A DNA stretch of 64,000 nucleotides from Allobosea sp. LC85 (GTDB taxonomy: Bacteria; Pseudomonadota; Alphaproteobacteria; Rhizobiales; Beijerinckiaceae), in contig NZ_JPKG01000006.1 in the NCBI RefSeq assembly GCF_000735605.1, positions 62,001 through 126,000 on the forward strand, read 5' to 3'. This document shows, piece after piece, positions 28,747-37,453 of the stretch (within the stretch, counting starts at the first letter, position 1; every line of letters begins with the position of its first letter). A program made the translations under genes and the position numbers. The notes below the pieces were generated by a model. It saw only the letters and a program-made list of their open reading frames with translations. It was not told where the DNA came from and did not search any database.

Positions 28747-28771
28747 AAAACCGGCCCTTAACGAGCCGGTT
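28747..28771 (-). terminator. Hairpin downstream of rsmE
   Basis: On the minus strand a seven-base AACCGGC/GCCGGTT stem (28771-28765 with 28755-28749) ends in a short T stretch, between rsmE and the ybdK-like gene. Confidence 0.5.
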
Positions 28772-28847
28772 CGATGATACCGCGACGAATGTGGACCTTC
28801 CTCCCCGACCATCCAACGCGGAAATCGGCCCGCCGTTCCCTACATGC

Positions 28848-29600
28848 TCAGCCCGGCGTCGAGACCCAGTCGCCTAAAGTCGCCTGGACCAGGGCAAGCG
28901 CCGCGACCGCGGCCGTATCGGCGCGCAGGATGCGCGGTCCAAGGGAAATACGCATCGTATTAGGGCGAGACAGCACTCTTTGACGCTCCTCATCGTCAAA
29001 GCCGCCTTCGGGACCAATCAACAGGGCGAGCGGAGCCGGCGGACATTCCGCCAGCGCGCTCACGGGACTCGCCGCAGCCATGTCCTCGTCGCAGAAGATC
29101 AGCAGGCGCTCGGGCTCGAGAGCGGCCAGCGCCGCATCGAGCGCCTGCTCGGAACGAATGTCCGGCAGGGCCAGGATGCCGCATTGCTCGGCAGCCTCGA
29201 TGGCATTGGCCCTGAGGCGTTCGATGTTCAACCGCGAAACCTGCGTGCGCCGGGTGAGCACCGGCTGCAGCACGCCGGCCCCCATCTCCACGGCCTTCTG
29301 AGCCATGTAATCGAGCCGGGCATGTTTCAGCGGTGCGAAGAGATAATGCAGGTTGGGCACGAGGGTCTGGCGCCGTACCTGCCGCCGCGGGCGCAGGCTC
29401 GCCTGCTTTCTCCCTTCCGGGACGATCTCGGCAAGCCATTCGCCGTCGCGCCCGTTGAAGACAAGAACGCCGTCGCCATCGCGCAGGCGCAGGACGTTGA
29501 GAAGATAATTGGCCTGCTCCCGCTCGAGAGGAACGGGCGCATCCTGGACCAACGCGGAATCGAGATAGAGCCGATGTTTCGGCAGGTCTGGCATCGGCAT
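28848..29600 (-). CDS. rsmE: 16S rRNA (uracil(1498)-N3)-methyltransferase
   Basis: A SPOUT-class methyltransferase of 250 residues modifying U1498 of 16S rRNA. An N-terminal PUA-like domain (HRLYLDSALVQD opening) is followed by the knotted SAM-binding domain with LLIGPEGGFDDEE and LSLGPRILRADTAAV-like signature (here ISLGPRILRADTAAV). ATGs at 29600 and 29594 are both plausible; farther-upstream starts lack support. It is divergent from the gene at 29802. Confidence 0.95.
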   Translation of the reverse strand: MPMPDLPKHRLYLDSALVQDAPVPLEREQANYLLNVLRLRDGDGVLVFNGRDGEWLAEIVPEGRKQASLRPRRQVRRQTLVPNLHYLFAPLKHARLDYMAQKAVEMGAGVLQPVLTRRTQVSRLNIERLRANAIEAAEQCGILALPDIRSEQALDAALAALEPERLLIFCDEDMAAASPVSALAECPPAPLALLIGPEGGFDDEERQRVLSRPNTMRISLGPRILRADTAAVAALALVQATLGDWVSTPG

Positions 29601-29801
29601 AGGCGCAAACAGTCTCCCTCTTGCGACAGCAGCCGATCTTGCGATGCCATTGCGGCGGGAAAGTCGCCACATTCTTCGTTTATTCGCAAGAGTCGGTGAC
29701 AGAATTTGGTTCGATGTTGCCTGACGCTTGGCGAGACCGCCCCTCTGCTGATATGGAGTGCGCGGTTCCAGGAACCCTCACCGATTGGGAGCAGGACTAT
29801 T

Positions 29802-30278
29802 ATGCGGCGATACGTGGCCTCGGGGTTGTTTGCGACGCTCGGCTTGGCAGCGGCGACATTCCTCCACGTCAGCCCCGCGAGCGCTCAAGCCTCGGGCTGC
29901 GAACAGCTTCAAAAGCTGCTGCAGGAGCGGCAGTCGATTGTCGCGCGGTTGAACAGCGCCTCCAAGGCGAAGCGCAAGCTGACGCCGGCTGAAGCCTGCG
30001 GCACGCTCGGCAGCCTCGTCAACAACGGCAACGCCACCCTCAAATTCGCAACCGCCAATCAGGACTGGTGCCAGATTCCGCCGACCTTCATGGACGGCAT
30101 GAAGGCCGACAACGAGAAGGCGGCAGGGTTCCGCAATCAGGCCTGCAATGCGGTCAAGCAGCAGGCGGCCATGCAGCGCAAGGCGCAGCAGCAGGCCCAG
30201 CAGCAGGGTAACAATCCGTTCGGTGGCGGCGATGCGGTGACCGGCGGCCCGATGCGGGTGCCGCAGGGCGCCCTCTGA
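29802..30278 (+). CDS. Small exported protein of unknown function
   Basis: A 158-residue protein with a clear signal peptide (about residues 1-28, ending SPASA). The mature part has four cysteines (CEQL, EACG, DWCQ and QACN), suggesting two disulfides, and an alpha-helical character. The C-terminus is rich in glutamine and alanine (QQQAQQQ) with a GGG-containing tail. An in-frame start at 29706 would hide the signal peptide, so 29802 with upstream GGGAG is chosen. It lies seven bases before ubiA on the same strand. Confidence 0.72.
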   Translation: MRRYVASGLFATLGLAAATFLHVSPASAQASGCEQLQKLLQERQSIVARLNSASKAKRKLTPAEACGTLGSLVNNGNATLKFATANQDWCQIPPTFMDGMKADNEKAAGFRNQACNAVKQQAAMQRKAQQQAQQQGNNPFGGGDAVTGGPMRVPQGAL

Positions 30279-30285
30279 TCTCGCC

Positions 30286-31251
30286 ATGGCCCTGGCCTCG
30301 AAGCCGGCCGGCACGCCCTTGACTGATGCGCCCCTACCCGACGCCCTGAAAGGCCATTGGGTCGATACCCGGGCGCCGGGCTGGCTGCGCCCTTATCTCA
30401 AGCTTGCCCGTATCGAGCGCCCGATCGGCTGGTGGCTGCTGCTCCTACCCTGCTGGTGGGCCGCGGGGCTTGCAGCCATCGAAAGCGGCAGCGCGTTTCC
30501 CAATCCCTGGCACTGCCTGCTTTTCCTGATTGGCGCCGTCGTGATGCGGGCCGCCGGCTCGACCTTCAACGATATCGTCGACCGCAAGCTCGATGCGCAG
30601 GTGGCGCGAACGCGCGGACGCCCGTTGCCCTCCGGGCAGATCACAACCAGGGCAGCCGCGCTCTTCATGGTCGCGCTGTCATTGGTCGGGCTGCTGATCC
30701 TCGTCCAGTTCAATCGCTTCACGATCCTGCTCGGCATCGCCTCGCTGGCGATCGTCGCGATCTATCCCTTCATGAAGCGCATCACCAACATGCCGCAGTT
30801 CGTGCTGGGGCTCGCCTTCTCATGGGGCGGACTCATGGGCTGGAGTGCGGTGTTCGGGCGGCTCGACCCGCCTGCCTACCTGATCTACGCAGCCGCGATC
30901 GTCTGGACGATCGGCTACGACACCATCTACGCGATGCAGGACATCGAGGATGATGTCATCGCCGGCATCAAATCGAGCGCCCGCTATTTCGGGACCTGGA
31001 CGCGCGAAGCGGTCGGCCTCTGTTTCACGCTCTCTGTTGCACTCGCCGGCTTGGCAACCTGGAGCGCGGGCGGCGGCGCCATGGCCTGGATTGGCCTTGC
31101 GGCCTTCGCCATGCATCTCGCCTGGCAGGTTTCCCGGATCCAGGGCGCGACCTCTCCGGTCGCGCTGGGACTGTTCCGCTCAAACCGCAATGCCGGTCTG
31201 CTGCTGGCCGGCGGCTATGCGCTCGATGCGTTGAGCCGCTCGTTCTTTTGA
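30286..31251 (+). CDS. ubiA: 4-hydroxybenzoate octaprenyltransferase
   Basis: Integral membrane prenyltransferase of ubiquinone synthesis. The 321 residues contain both aspartate-rich motifs: NDIVDRKLDAQVARTRGRPL and YDTIYAMQDIEDD. The seven or more helices and length are normal. It directly follows the small exported protein gene and is convergent with the DUF6101 gene. Confidence 0.96.
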   Translation: MALASKPAGTPLTDAPLPDALKGHWVDTRAPGWLRPYLKLARIERPIGWWLLLLPCWWAAGLAAIESGSAFPNPWHCLLFLIGAVVMRAAGSTFNDIVDRKLDAQVARTRGRPLPSGQITTRAAALFMVALSLVGLLILVQFNRFTILLGIASLAIVAIYPFMKRITNMPQFVLGLAFSWGGLMGWSAVFGRLDPPAYLIYAAAIVWTIGYDTIYAMQDIEDDVIAGIKSSARYFGTWTREAVGLCFTLSVALAGLATWSAGGGAMAWIGLAAFAMHLAWQVSRIQGATSPVALGLFRSNRNAGLLLAGGYALDALSRSFF

Positions 31252-31255
31252 AATA

Positions 31256-31272
31256 GAGCCGTGTCGCGGCTC
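31256..31272. terminator. Short hairpin after ubiA
   Basis: Six-base GAGCCG/CGGCTC stem in the 19-base convergent gap between ubiA and the DUF6101 gene, overlapping the latter's stop codon. Confidence 0.35.
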
Positions 31273-31810
31273 AATCCGTCAACCGCTCGCCGGAGACGAT
31301 GACCGGCCGCGCCGGGAGCTGCGCGGTCTTGCGCCGCGTCAGGAAGCGCGGGCGGCGGCCATTGAGAAAGGCGTGCCGACGGCGGATGCGGATCGGCCCC
31401 AGTGCCAGCCGTCCGAGTTGCGGAAAGGGCTCGGTGATCACACCATCGACGGATTCGAGCAACAGCGGCAAACCGCTGCTGCGACCACAATCGCGCCAGT
31501 GCGCCACTGCATCTTCAGCATCGAAGACCGCGACGCTGATCGCACGGCCGTCGCCGGCCGTCAGTGCAAGCTCGAGGCGTTCATCTTCGCCGGACGGATT
31601 GGCCAGCCGCAGCGCAATGCCGCGCCAGCCAGGGTTTCCGCGCAAGATCCTCACCGAGGCGATGCGCTCGATACGGGGCGCCTCGACCTGCGCCGGCATC
31701 GGATTGCGCGCGACTATGCTGCTGTGGTTCGGGCAGCCGGGAAGGTTCGGCGCAAAGCCGACCTCCCCGGCAGCCGGCGTGACGCTGGCCATCGGTTTTA
31801 CGCCTCTCAT
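31271..31810 (-). CDS. DUF6101-like protein
   Basis: A 179-residue, arginine-rich soluble protein without signal peptide or membrane helix. Its beta-rich composition and place next to ubiA resemble the DUF6101 family that I recall from Hyphomicrobiales; that assignment rests on memory of the family, not on a search. A second ATG lies six codons in (MASVTPAAG). The function is unknown. Confidence 0.7.
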   Translation of the reverse strand: MRGVKPMASVTPAAGEVGFAPNLPGCPNHSSIVARNPMPAQVEAPRIERIASVRILRGNPGWRGIALRLANPSGEDERLELALTAGDGRAISVAVFDAEDAVAHWRDCGRSSGLPLLLESVDGVITEPFPQLGRLALGPIRIRRRHAFLNGRRPRFLTRRKTAQLPARPVIVSGERLTD

Positions 31811-32038
31811 GTCCCTGCTGCGCGGAGCCCTCTGTGAAGTCCGGGGCTCTCGTGCTTGCAGGGTGGAGAGTGGACCGCAGCCCTATCCGAGCGCTTAAGA
31901 GCTTCGGTTAAAGGAATGTGTTGCGCTCGTTTTGGGGCCCATACAGGCCGCTATCCGACGTGATGCTTGATGGAATCTTTCGCAATTGCGCTGCTTTTTC
32001 ATCTTGAAACCGCAACAGCGAGGCTCGATAGGGAGCGC

Positions 32039-32866
32039 ATGACTTCGCAAACGCTGCCTGTCGCCCCCGATCTGCTGCCTCAAGTTCGGGAAAGCTGCAT
32101 CGAGGCGGGTGCGCTGGCGCTCGAACTTTTCCGCCCAGGCGCCAAGACCGCGGCGCGGACATGGTCGAAGAGCGGCGGCTCGCCTGTCACCGAAGCCGAC
32201 ATCGCCGTCGATACCTTCCTGCGGATCAGGCTCTCGGAATTGCTGCCGGAGGCCGCATGGCTGTCGGAGGAGACGGTCGACGACGCGCAACGCTTGTCCC
32301 GCCGCCTCGTCTGGGTCGTCGACCCCATCGATGGAACGCGCGCCTTCATGGCGGGCTCGCCCGACTGGGCGGTTTGCGTTGCCCTCCTCGCTGATGGCGT
32401 TCCCGTCACCGGCGTCGTCCATGCGCCCGCCTGCGACGCGACCTATACGGCGCGACGGCACGGCGGCGCGCACCGCAACGGCCAGCCGATCGCGACGACC
32501 CGCCTCACCGAGCTCGGCGGCGCTCGCATTGCAGGGCCAAAGCCGATGCTCGACGCTCTGGCACGGATCGACACCTTCGAAGCTGCCGAGAAGATCCCTT
32601 CGCTCGCACTCAGGCTGACACGGATCGCGGATGGCACGATCGATGCCGGGCTGGTCTCCCCCGATGCGCGGGACTGGGACCTCGCTGCAGCCCATCTCGT
32701 GCTGGACGAAGCCGGAGGGCGGCTCAGCGACGGGATCGGCAACCCTGTCGTCTATAACCGCGAGGCACCGATCCACGGCATGCTTGTCGCCAGTGGCGAA
32801 GGGCTCGCGGAGCCGTTGCTTGCTGCCATGCAGCGTCTGCGCGAGACCCCGCCGCAAGGCTCATGA
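32039..32866 (+). CDS. cysQ: 3'(2'),5'-bisphosphate nucleotidase (CysQ)
   Basis: Inositol-monophosphatase-fold enzyme that removes the 3'-phosphate from PAP/PAPS, clearing a by-product of sulfate assimilation. The 275 residues contain the metal site SEETVDD, the signature DPIDGTRAFMAG and the C-terminal DWDLAAAHLVLDEAGG. The ATG at 32039 with AGGGAG upstream is preferred to one at 31967. It begins the cysQ-DUF4170-DUF374-kdtA-lpxK run. Confidence 0.92.
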   Translation: MTSQTLPVAPDLLPQVRESCIEAGALALELFRPGAKTAARTWSKSGGSPVTEADIAVDTFLRIRLSELLPEAAWLSEETVDDAQRLSRRLVWVVDPIDGTRAFMAGSPDWAVCVALLADGVPVTGVVHAPACDATYTARRHGGAHRNGQPIATTRLTELGGARIAGPKPMLDALARIDTFEAAEKIPSLALRLTRIADGTIDAGLVSPDARDWDLAAAHLVLDEAGGRLSDGIGNPVVYNREAPIHGMLVASGEGLAEPLLAAMQRLRETPPQGS

Positions 32867-32975
32867 ACGCACGCCGCCTCGGACAATTTCAACCCGGCTC
32901 AATCGGCACTCGCACCGCCCGCGCGGATAGCTTATCTGGTGCCGCGGCAGAGCCTCATTCCCGCTGGAGAGACCC

Positions 32976-33218
32976 ATGAACGCGGACACCGACCAGAAGC
33001 AGCTTCTTCATCTCGTCTTCGGCGGCGAGCTGAGTTCCCTTGAAGGCATCACCTTCAAGGACCTGTCGAAGCTCGACATCGTCGGCATCTATCCGAACTA
33101 TGCGACCGCCCATGCGGCCTGGAAGGCCAAGGCGCAGGCAACCGTCGACCAGGCTCAGATGCGCTACTTCGTCGTGCACCTGCATCGCCTGCTCGATCCC
33201 GAGACCGCGAAGTCCTGA
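32976..33218 (+). CDS. DUF4170 domain protein
   Basis: An 80-residue soluble protein with the DUF4170 pattern (HLVFGGELSSLEGITFKDL and a VHLHRLLDPE end). It is almost always found between cysQ and the lipid A genes in Hyphomicrobiales. GGAGAG lies before the ATG. No function is known and none can be read from the sequence. Confidence 0.87.
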   Translation: MNADTDQKQLLHLVFGGELSSLEGITFKDLSKLDIVGIYPNYATAHAAWKAKAQATVDQAQMRYFVVHLHRLLDPETAKS

Positions 33219-33257
33219 GCCGCGCGGCAGGCATCCAGCGGTTCGGAAGCGGAGTTC

Positions 33258-33989
33258 ATGGGCTTTTCCATCCTCAAGACGCGCGTGGCGCAAGAGACGC
33301 TCGGCCGGTTGCTGGCCGGCTATCTCAAACTCGTCCGCCGCACAAATCGAACCGTTGTCGAACCGGCCGACATCTATGACCATGTCCGGCCGGAGTTGCC
33401 GCTGATCATCGCGATGTGGCACGGCCAGCACATCATGATCCCCTTCGCGCGGCCAGATTGGATGCCGGCCTGCTCCCTGGTTTCTCGCCACGGAGATGGC
33501 GGCTTCAACGCGGTGGCGCTGCGCGAACTCGGCATCGGCGCCATCCGCGGCTCCGGAGCACTGGGCCGCAAGGTCCGCGAGAAGGGTGGCGCGAGCGCAT
33601 TTCTCGCCATGGTTCGGCGCCTGGCCGCCGGCGACACCATGGTGCTCACCGCCGACATTCCCAAGCGCGCCCGCATCGCGGGCCCTGGCATCATCGCGCT
33701 CGCCAAGGCATCGGGGCGCCCGATCCATCCGGTTGCCGTGGTGACGAGCCGGCGCATCGACTTCAACAGCTGGGACCGCGCCTCGATCGGCCTGCCCTTC
33801 GGCCGCTGCGCGATCGTGGTCGGCGATCCGATCCGGATCGCGCGCGATGCCGACGAGGCCGCGAGCGAAGCTGCCCGTCTCGCGCTCCAGGCAGGGCTCG
33901 ATGCGGTCCATGCCCGCGCCTATGAGCTGGTCGGTTCCCGCGATCCCGGTGCGGGACTCCGCGCTGCAACAGGAGCCAAGGCGGCATGA
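33258..33989 (+). CDS. DUF374 lysophospholipid acyltransferase family protein
   Basis: A 243-residue acyltransferase-like protein. The AMWHGQHIMIPF segment holds the catalytic-type histidine region and is followed by SRHGDGGFNAVALRELG and a second RGSGALGRK motif. Placed next to kdtA, it may acylate lipid A or a phospholipid. The stop overlaps the kdtA ATG by four bases. Confidence 0.88.
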   Translation: MGFSILKTRVAQETLGRLLAGYLKLVRRTNRTVVEPADIYDHVRPELPLIIAMWHGQHIMIPFARPDWMPACSLVSRHGDGGFNAVALRELGIGAIRGSGALGRKVREKGGASAFLAMVRRLAAGDTMVLTADIPKRARIAGPGIIALAKASGRPIHPVAVVTSRRIDFNSWDRASIGLPFGRCAIVVGDPIRIARDADEAASEAARLALQAGLDAVHARAYELVGSRDPGAGLRAATGAKAA

Positions 33990-35290
33990 GCGGCAAGGGC
34001 CCCTTCCTCAGAGCCTACCGCATGGCGACCGCGCTGTTCGAGCCGGCCGCCGCGGGCCTGCTGGTCTGGCGCCGTCGTCGCGGCAAGGAAGACCCGACGC
34101 GCTTTGCCGAGCGCCGCGGCTATCCCGGCGTCCAAAGGCCCGACCAGACGCTGGTCTGGCTGCATGGCGCCAGCGTCGGCGAGACGGTGACGCTGCTGCC
34201 CTTGATCGAGCGCCTGCAGCGGCGCGGACTGGCCGTTCTCGTGACCTCCGGCACCGTGACCTCTGCGCGGCTGCTCGCGGCACGCCTGCCGGCCGGCGCC
34301 GTCCATCAGTACCTGCCGCTCGACGTGCCGCGCTACATGCGCCGCTTCCTGGACTATTGGCGGCCGGCAATGGGTCTGATCTGCGAATCCGAGATCTGGC
34401 CCAATATGGTGATCGAGGCGCGCAAGCGGGATATTCCGCTCGTCCTGGTCAATGCCCGGATGTCGGAACGCTCCTTCAAGCGCTGGTACAGGGCGCCCAG
34501 AACCTCGCGCTTCCTGCTCTCCAGCTTCGAATCCTGCCTTGCCCAGTCGCAGGGCGACGGCGAGCGCCTTGCCCAGCTCGGCGCGCCCCGTGTCAGCATC
34601 GCCGGCAATCTGAAATTCGATGTCGCGGCACCTCCGGCCGACCCGAACACGCTCGCGATCCTCGACGGGCTGACGGCCGGCCGGCCGATCTGGATTGCCG
34701 CCAGCACGCATCCCGGCGAAGAAGAACAGATCCTGTCGGCCCATCTTGGCATCAAGCCGCATGTACCGAAGCTGCTCACGATCATCGCTCCCCGGCACCC
34801 GCAGCGCGGCCAGGAGATCGAGGACCTCGCCCGGGCCAACGGTGTCGCCGTCGCGCGGCGCGCGGCTGGAGAGATGCCGGACCCCGATATCGAGCTCTAT
34901 ATCGCCGATACGGTCAACGAGCTCGGCCTCTTCTATCGCCTCTCGCAGGTGGCCTTCCTTGGCGGTTCGCTCGTGCCGATGATCGGCGGACATAATCCAA
35001 TCGAACCCGCCAAACTCGGCTGCGCCCTGCTGCACGGGCCATATGTCCACAACAACGCAGAGATCTTCTCCGCCTTCGATCAAGGCGGCGGCGCGCGCGA
35101 AGTCCCCGACGTGCAGGCGCTCGCGGGCGCGGTGCACCGTTGGCTCAGCGACCCGGCGGCCGCACGGCAGGCAGCGCGCGCGGCGGGGCAAACCAGCAAA
35201 CTACTCGGCGGCGCACTGAGCCGCACGGAACAGGCCATCGAACCGCTCTTGATGCGCGTCGCTCTTGGCCAGCGCGAGATCGACAGCTGA
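33986..35290 (+). CDS. kdtA: 3-deoxy-D-manno-octulosonic acid (Kdo) transferase
   Basis: GT30-family glycosyltransferase adding Kdo to lipid A precursor (also named WaaA). The 434 residues include the N-terminal membrane-proximal helix, the LVWLHGASVGETV motif with the conserved glutamate, and GGSLVPMIGGHNPIEPA, which binds CMP-Kdo. It overlaps the acyltransferase gene by four bases and the lpxK ATG by one base. Confidence 0.96.
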   Translation: MSGKGPFLRAYRMATALFEPAAAGLLVWRRRRGKEDPTRFAERRGYPGVQRPDQTLVWLHGASVGETVTLLPLIERLQRRGLAVLVTSGTVTSARLLAARLPAGAVHQYLPLDVPRYMRRFLDYWRPAMGLICESEIWPNMVIEARKRDIPLVLVNARMSERSFKRWYRAPRTSRFLLSSFESCLAQSQGDGERLAQLGAPRVSIAGNLKFDVAAPPADPNTLAILDGLTAGRPIWIAASTHPGEEEQILSAHLGIKPHVPKLLTIIAPRHPQRGQEIEDLARANGVAVARRAAGEMPDPDIELYIADTVNELGLFYRLSQVAFLGGSLVPMIGGHNPIEPAKLGCALLHGPYVHNNAEIFSAFDQGGGAREVPDVQALAGAVHRWLSDPAAARQAARAAGQTSKLLGGALSRTEQAIEPLLMRVALGQREIDS

Positions 35291-36342
35291 TGCGCGCGCC
35301 GGCGTTCTGGTGGCAGCCTCGGCCGAGCCTTCTTGCCCGGCTGCTGCAACCGATCGGCTCTCTCTACGGCGCGCTCACCGCGCGCCGGATGCGCCAGACC
35401 GGTACCGATGCTGGCGTCCCGGTGATCTGTGTCGGGAATTTCATCGCAGGCGGCGCCGGCAAGACGCCGACGGCAATCGCCCTCGCTGCGCTCGCGACCG
35501 CCCGCGGAGAAACCCCCTTCGTCTTGATGCGGGGCTATGGTGGACGGCTCGCCGGGCCAGTCGAAGTGGACAGGCGTCACCACGATGCAAGCGGCGTCGG
35601 GGACGAGGCCCTGCTGATGGCGTCTGCCGCCCGCACCGTGGTCGCCCGCGACCGGCCGGCCGGAGCCGCCTTCGCCAAGGCGTTCGGCGCAAGCCTGATC
35701 ATCATGGATGACGGGTTGCAGAACCCCTCGCTCACCAAACAACTGCGATTGGCCGTCGTCGATGGCGCGAGCGGGACCGGCAACGGATTGTGCCTGCCGG
35801 CTGGCCCATTGCGGGCGCCGCTGGCCGAGCAGTTGTCGATGATCGATGCGATCCTGCTGATCGGCGCGGGCGAGGCGGGTGAGACGGTCGCCGCCGCTGC
35901 CCACGAGTCCGGCAAGCCGGTCCTGCGCGCACGCCTTGCGCTGACGGCAGAAATCGCAAGCCGACTTCATGGTCAGGCCGTTCTGGCGGTCTCAGGGATC
36001 GGTCGACCGGAGAAATTCAGCGCGACCCTGCGCGAGGCCGGCGCCGAGATTCGCGCCGAACTCATTTTCGGCGATCACCACGCCTACACCGCCGACAACG
36101 TTGCCAGGATCATCCGTGAGGCGGCGGCGCAGGATTGCCTGGTGGCAACCACTGAAAAGGACATGACAAAACTCGCAGCACTCTGGCCGCTTGCGGAGCA
36201 ACACCGCTTGCTGGCGATCCCCGTTTCGCTCACCTTCGACGAACCGAGCGAGATCACCCGCCTGCTCGATGGCGTGAAGGCGGGCTCTCAGCCACGCCCG
36301 GCGCGGCGCAGCCGCAATAGCACGGCCTCCGGAGAAACATAG
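35290..36342 (+). CDS. lpxK: Tetraacyldisaccharide 4'-kinase
   Basis: Phosphorylates the lipid A disaccharide at the 4' position. The 350 residues have one N-terminal hydrophobic segment, the Walker A VGNFIAGGAGKTPTAIA, the conserved DDGLQNPSL and the late TEKDMTKL motif. The ATG at 35290 overlaps the kdtA stop (TGATG). The last 55 bases overlap the antisense 3' end of the DUF2093 gene. Confidence 0.96.
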   Translation: MRAPAFWWQPRPSLLARLLQPIGSLYGALTARRMRQTGTDAGVPVICVGNFIAGGAGKTPTAIALAALATARGETPFVLMRGYGGRLAGPVEVDRRHHDASGVGDEALLMASAARTVVARDRPAGAAFAKAFGASLIIMDDGLQNPSLTKQLRLAVVDGASGTGNGLCLPAGPLRAPLAEQLSMIDAILLIGAGEAGETVAAAAHESGKPVLRARLALTAEIASRLHGQAVLAVSGIGRPEKFSATLREAGAEIRAELIFGDHHAYTADNVARIIREAAAQDCLVATTEKDMTKLAALWPLAEQHRLLAIPVSLTFDEPSEITRLLDGVKAGSQPRPARRSRNSTASGET

Positions 36343-36509
36343 GCTTCCTGCCACTCGACCGACCAGTACCGCAGGTCATCGAGCTTGATCGGAGCGCCTG
36401 TCACGGCGCAGCGCACGAAGGCGCCGGGGCGCACGACACGAAATTCGCCGTGACCATAGTCGACGGCAGCTTCGGGTCCCGGCACGGGAGGACGCTCGCT
36501 GATGTTCAT
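36288..36509 (-). CDS. DUF2093 family small protein
   Basis: A 73-residue protein with the family pattern (HGEFRVVRPGAFVRCAVTG, then LDDLRYWSVEWQEAY). Genes of this family commonly follow lpxK in Hyphomicrobiales. Here it is convergent and its last 18 codons lie on the strand opposite the lpxK end. The ATG at 36509 is the only sensible start; the longer ORF to 36761 runs antisense into the next gene. The function is unknown. Confidence 0.85.
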   Translation of the reverse strand: MNISERPPVPGPEAAVDYGHGEFRVVRPGAFVRCAVTGAPIKLDDLRYWSVEWQEAYVSPEAVLLRLRRAGRG

Positions 36510-36563
36510 CTGTAAGATCGAAAACCGTTGCTCAGGGAATGAATTATCCGATAACTCGGAGCT

Positions 36564-37430
36564 GTGATAGCGTTCCTGCCGATGATGTCCAGTCTCGTCC
36601 GACACGTCATGGCCCTTACAGGCCTCGCGCTGCTTTGGTGCGCGCCCGCGTCTGCGGGCGGCTATGAGCGCGTTCGCATCCCGGTCGAGGAAGGACAGCT
36701 GGACGGCGTGCTGTACCGCCCAAACGGTCCAGGGCCATTCCCGGCCGTGGTTGCCCTGCATGGTTGCGGCGGCCTGTGGCGAGACAATGGCAAATTATCC
36801 GCCCGGCATTCGGACTGGGGCGAACGGCTGGCTGCAGCCGGCTTCGTCGTGCTGATGCCGGACAGCTACGGCTCGCGCAAGCTCGGCTCGCAATGCGGTG
36901 TCAAGGAACTGACGGTTCGGGCGAGCCGTGAGCGCGTGGCGGATGCGACAGCGTCACGGCAATGGCTGCAGGCCCGCGACGATGTGCGCAACAAGGAGAT
37001 CGCCCTGCTCGGCTGGTCCGGAGGCGGCTCCACCGTGCTGACCGCGATCCGCAAGGACCGGCGCCCGGCTGACGGCCAACCCGATTTCGCGCGCGCGGTC
37101 GCCTTCTATCCGGGCTGCCGCTTCCAATCGGAATCCGCCAGTTTCTCGGCCAGGCTGCCGACCCTCATCCTGATGGGCGACGCGGACGACTGGACGCCAC
37201 CCGCGCCCTGCGACCATCTCGCCAGGGCGGCACGGGCGCGCGGCGAAGCCATCGAACTCGTCCTCTATCCCGGCGCGCTGCATGATTTCGATCACCCTCG
37301 CCTTGAGGTGAAGGAGCGCAGCGACGTGGCCTATTCCGCGACCGGGACCGGCAAGGTCACGGTGGGGACGCATCCTGAAGCCCGCGATGATGCGATCAAG
37401 CGCGTCAAGAGCTTCCTGATGGGGCGTTGA
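36564..37430 (+). CDS. Exported alpha/beta hydrolase, dienelactone-hydrolase-like
   Basis: A 288-residue esterase with an N-terminal signal segment (about residues 10-31, ending PASA). The nucleophile is a serine, S152, in LGWSGGGS, not the cysteine of true dienelactone hydrolases; the other triad members are likely in MGDADDWTPP and LHDFDHP. The chosen GTG at 36564 has CGGAG just before it; ATGs at 36582 and 36609 are alternatives. It is divergent from the DUF2093 gene. The substrate is unknown. Confidence 0.86.
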   Translation: MIAFLPMMSSLVRHVMALTGLALLWCAPASAGGYERVRIPVEEGQLDGVLYRPNGPGPFPAVVALHGCGGLWRDNGKLSARHSDWGERLAAAGFVVLMPDSYGSRKLGSQCGVKELTVRASRERVADATASRQWLQARDDVRNKEIALLGWSGGGSTVLTAIRKDRRPADGQPDFARAVAFYPGCRFQSESASFSARLPTLILMGDADDWTPPAPCDHLARAARARGEAIELVLYPGALHDFDHPRLEVKERSDVAYSATGTGKVTVGTHPEARDDAIKRVKSFLMGR

Positions 37431-37453
37431 GCGACCCCGTGCCGTCCCGGCAG

